Positions 5,318 through 6,640 of a DNA stretch of 6,640 bases are shown here, in pieces. The first letter of the stretch is position 1. The number at the start of each line of letters is the position of its first letter. The position numbers and the translations under genes were made by a program. The notes beneath the pieces are model-generated. The model saw only the letters and a program-made list of their open reading frames with translations, ran no database searches and was not told where the DNA came from. The stretch spans positions 1 through 6,640 of the forward strand of contig JAEZST010000004.1 of the NCBI GenBank assembly GCA_023443865.1. The letters run 5' to 3'. Source of the stretch: Spirochaetota bacterium (GTDB taxonomy: Bacteria; Spirochaetota; Spirochaetia; Treponematales; Treponemataceae).

Positions 5318-6640
5318 TCAATACAAATCAATAAATCGTGTTTCGGTCGTCCCGTCCTCGTATTCAAATACTACCTCGATACCGACCTGTCCATTTGCAC
5401 CCTTGTTCAGATTATCTGAGCCGATTTGAGCCGAAATAGTGTAGTTACGTCTTGATGCTGGATAGACTGTTTGCGCCATGCTTTTGGTCATATCCGCCAC
5501 ACCAACTGCCTTAAAGGAAGCTGTACCGGATACACCGTTTTCAGTATCCACTACAAAGCCGCTATTTTGCCAATAGGCGAAGCCATCATCGGCTCTGCTG
5601 TTTCGCAGATGGTTGAACGGTACCATATCCTTGATTTCCTGCCCGATGAGATTGCTTTGGTCGAACTGGTCGGCAATCGTTGCTGATGAGGAATCGCCAA
5701 GTTCTCTGAGTTTTGTGGAGAGTTCCAATACGGTTTTCCATGGCTCTTGGAGGTTATACTGGCGGCGTATAATTCGTGTTTTAATGGTCAGATTCAAATC
5801 CCTGTCGTCAACGGTTACAATATCACCCAAATTCCAGCGCTCGTGTTCATAGCCTGTCAATACGGACAAATCCATCGCCGAGAGGACATAGGAAACGCGG
5901 GGCTTTGCGTACTCAGCAAGCCGCATATTGGTAAATTCAAGCATCTGATAGGGGTTCGTAAAACTGGAGCAGTCGAGTGTCGCTACCCGCACCTCGCTTG
6001 AATAGGTTAAGTCCTCCAGATATTCCTTGCCGCCGTTAATGGCACTAAAGGTCATGCCGTCTTTACCGATGGCGTAGAGTCGCGTAACAAGGGATCGAGT
6101 ATCGACTACACGCTTAATCCCCGTCAAGTTTTTGCGGTAGGCAAAGAGCGCACCGCTGTCTGTCCCGCTGAATGTCAGTAAGTCCACTCGCCTGTCCCGG
6201 CTGTGGAATACCAAATCGCCACCATGGATGTTCTGCACCATCCGCAGGATGGAGAGTGCGTTCTTTTCTTGGCATTCCCATGTTCGAAGGGTGATCACAT
6301 TTACCGTGCCGACTTCCCAGCCTGTGCCCGCAAGCGCAAACGCCATCGGGGCAGCGGGCAGGTCGGCGTTGAATTCAATCGGTTGTTTTTCTGCAGAAAA
6401 AGTCAGGTCATAGAATGCCGCTTCCGCATAGACCGTTGTGAGTATGCTGTTGCCATCCGAACCTTTTTCATCCGTCATTGTCCGTATGCGGTAAACATCC
6501 TCAGCAATCTGCACCTGCTTCTCGTTGTCAAGCGTCGCCCGCTTCGGGTCACTGTAGGGCAGCTTGAATTCCAAGGTGTCCGCTCCGTTGATCTCGCCCG
6601 TAACAATGATGTCGTAAGCATTCTCCAGAACCGTTTCCCA
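5318..6640 (-). CDS. Phage tail-associated endopeptidase-like / minor structural protein, N-terminus off the window
   Basis: The frame is open to the right edge, so the start is not seen; 440 residues are visible. The region around AGTGWEVGTVNV, followed by the pattern of repeated hydrophobic strands ending DRRVDLLTFSG, matches the prophage endopeptidase tail (Prophage_tail / phage minor structural protein) family. These proteins form the tail tip of Gram-positive siphoviruses and help penetrate the cell wall. The middle part (about 195-320, counting from the right edge) continues the tail-tip fold with RVSYVLSAMDLSVL and WNLGDIVTV. The last 110 residues, from about LRNSRADDGFAYW, look like the first half of a carbohydrate-binding jelly roll and stop abruptly at RFIDLY. 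The next small gene continues with the expected second half, suggesting a domain split between two genes. The visible part lacks an obvious protease signature, so I do not claim catalytic activity. Confidence 0.82.
   Translation of the reverse strand, partial: WETVLENAYDIIVTGEINGADTLEFKLPYSDPKRATLDNEKQVQIAEDVYRIRTMTDEKGSDGNSILTTVYAEAAFYDLTFSAEKQPIEFNADLPAAPMAFALAGTGWEVGTVNVITLRTWECQEKNALSILRMVQNIHGGDLVFHSRDRRVDLLTFSGTDSGALFAYRKNLTGIKRVVDTRSLVTRLYAIGKDGMTFSAINGGKEYLEDLTYSSEVRVATLDCSSFTNPYQMLEFTNMRLAEYAKPRVSYVLSAMDLSVLTGYEHERWNLGDIVTVDDRDLNLTIKTRIIRRQYNLQEPWKTVLELSTKLRELGDSSSATIADQFDQSNLIGQEIKDMVPFNHLRNSRADDGFAYWQNSGFVVDTENGVSGTASFKAVGVADMTKSMAQTVYPASRRNYTISAQIGSDNLNKGANGQVGIEVVFEYEDGTTETRFIDLY

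Noticed and set aside
1..6640. CRISPR arrays, tRNA genes, diversity-generating retroelement parts, attachment sites
   Set aside because: I saw no regularly spaced repeats, cloverleaf patterns, reverse transcriptase motifs or integrase genes in the window.

Overview
The window looks like the late tail and lysis region of a prophage from a Gram-positive host. A low-to-mid GC Firmicute, probably of the Clostridia, fits best. This rests on strong AGGAGG-type ribosome sites, a four-span holin of the toxin-secretion/lysis type, a clostridial-type Amidase_2 endolysin, and a siphovirus-type tail endopeptidase. No taxonomic marker gene is present, so the host is an inference. All phage genes lie on the minus strand and read from the right edge to the left edge.

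The order along the minus strand is as follows. A tail-associated endopeptidase-like protein is cut by the right edge (6640-5318). Next is a 64-residue protein carrying half of a beta-sandwich module (5300-5106), then a foreign plus-strand cassette (about 4100-5104). After it come a 200-residue protein with a paralogous half-module (4099-3497), a large GH18 glycosidase (3500-1029), an intrinsic terminator (about 976-1002), a holin (948-538) and an N-acetylmuramoyl-L-alanine amidase cut by the left edge (541-1). Two ATGA stop/start overlaps, at 3497-3500 and 538-541, tie neighbouring genes together translationally.

The most notable part is the cassette. Facing against the phage genes is a complete, apparently inducible macrolide-lincosamide-streptogramin B resistance unit. 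It has a perfect TTGACA-17-TATAAT promoter (4125-4153), a nine-codon leader peptide MSGIFRTRQ (4190-4219), a 20-bp imperfect hairpin followed by seven T residues (4221-4278), and an Erm-type 23S rRNA adenine-N6-methyltransferase of 263 residues (4313-5104). The leader has an Arg-X-Arg motif at residues 6-8, the kind of motif known to stall drug-bound ribosomes. Its stop codon is one base before the terminator stem, which indicates drug-dependent transcription attenuation. The leader region is also complementary to the erm ribosome-binding site, so a second, translational layer of control is possible.

The cassette fits very tightly between two phage genes. The erm stop is one base from the stop of the convergent tail gene, and the phage gene on the other side has been left with a TTG start and no ribosome site. 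This looks like a cargo ('moron') resistance gene inserted into a tail module. No transposase, recombinase or obvious terminal repeats are visible.
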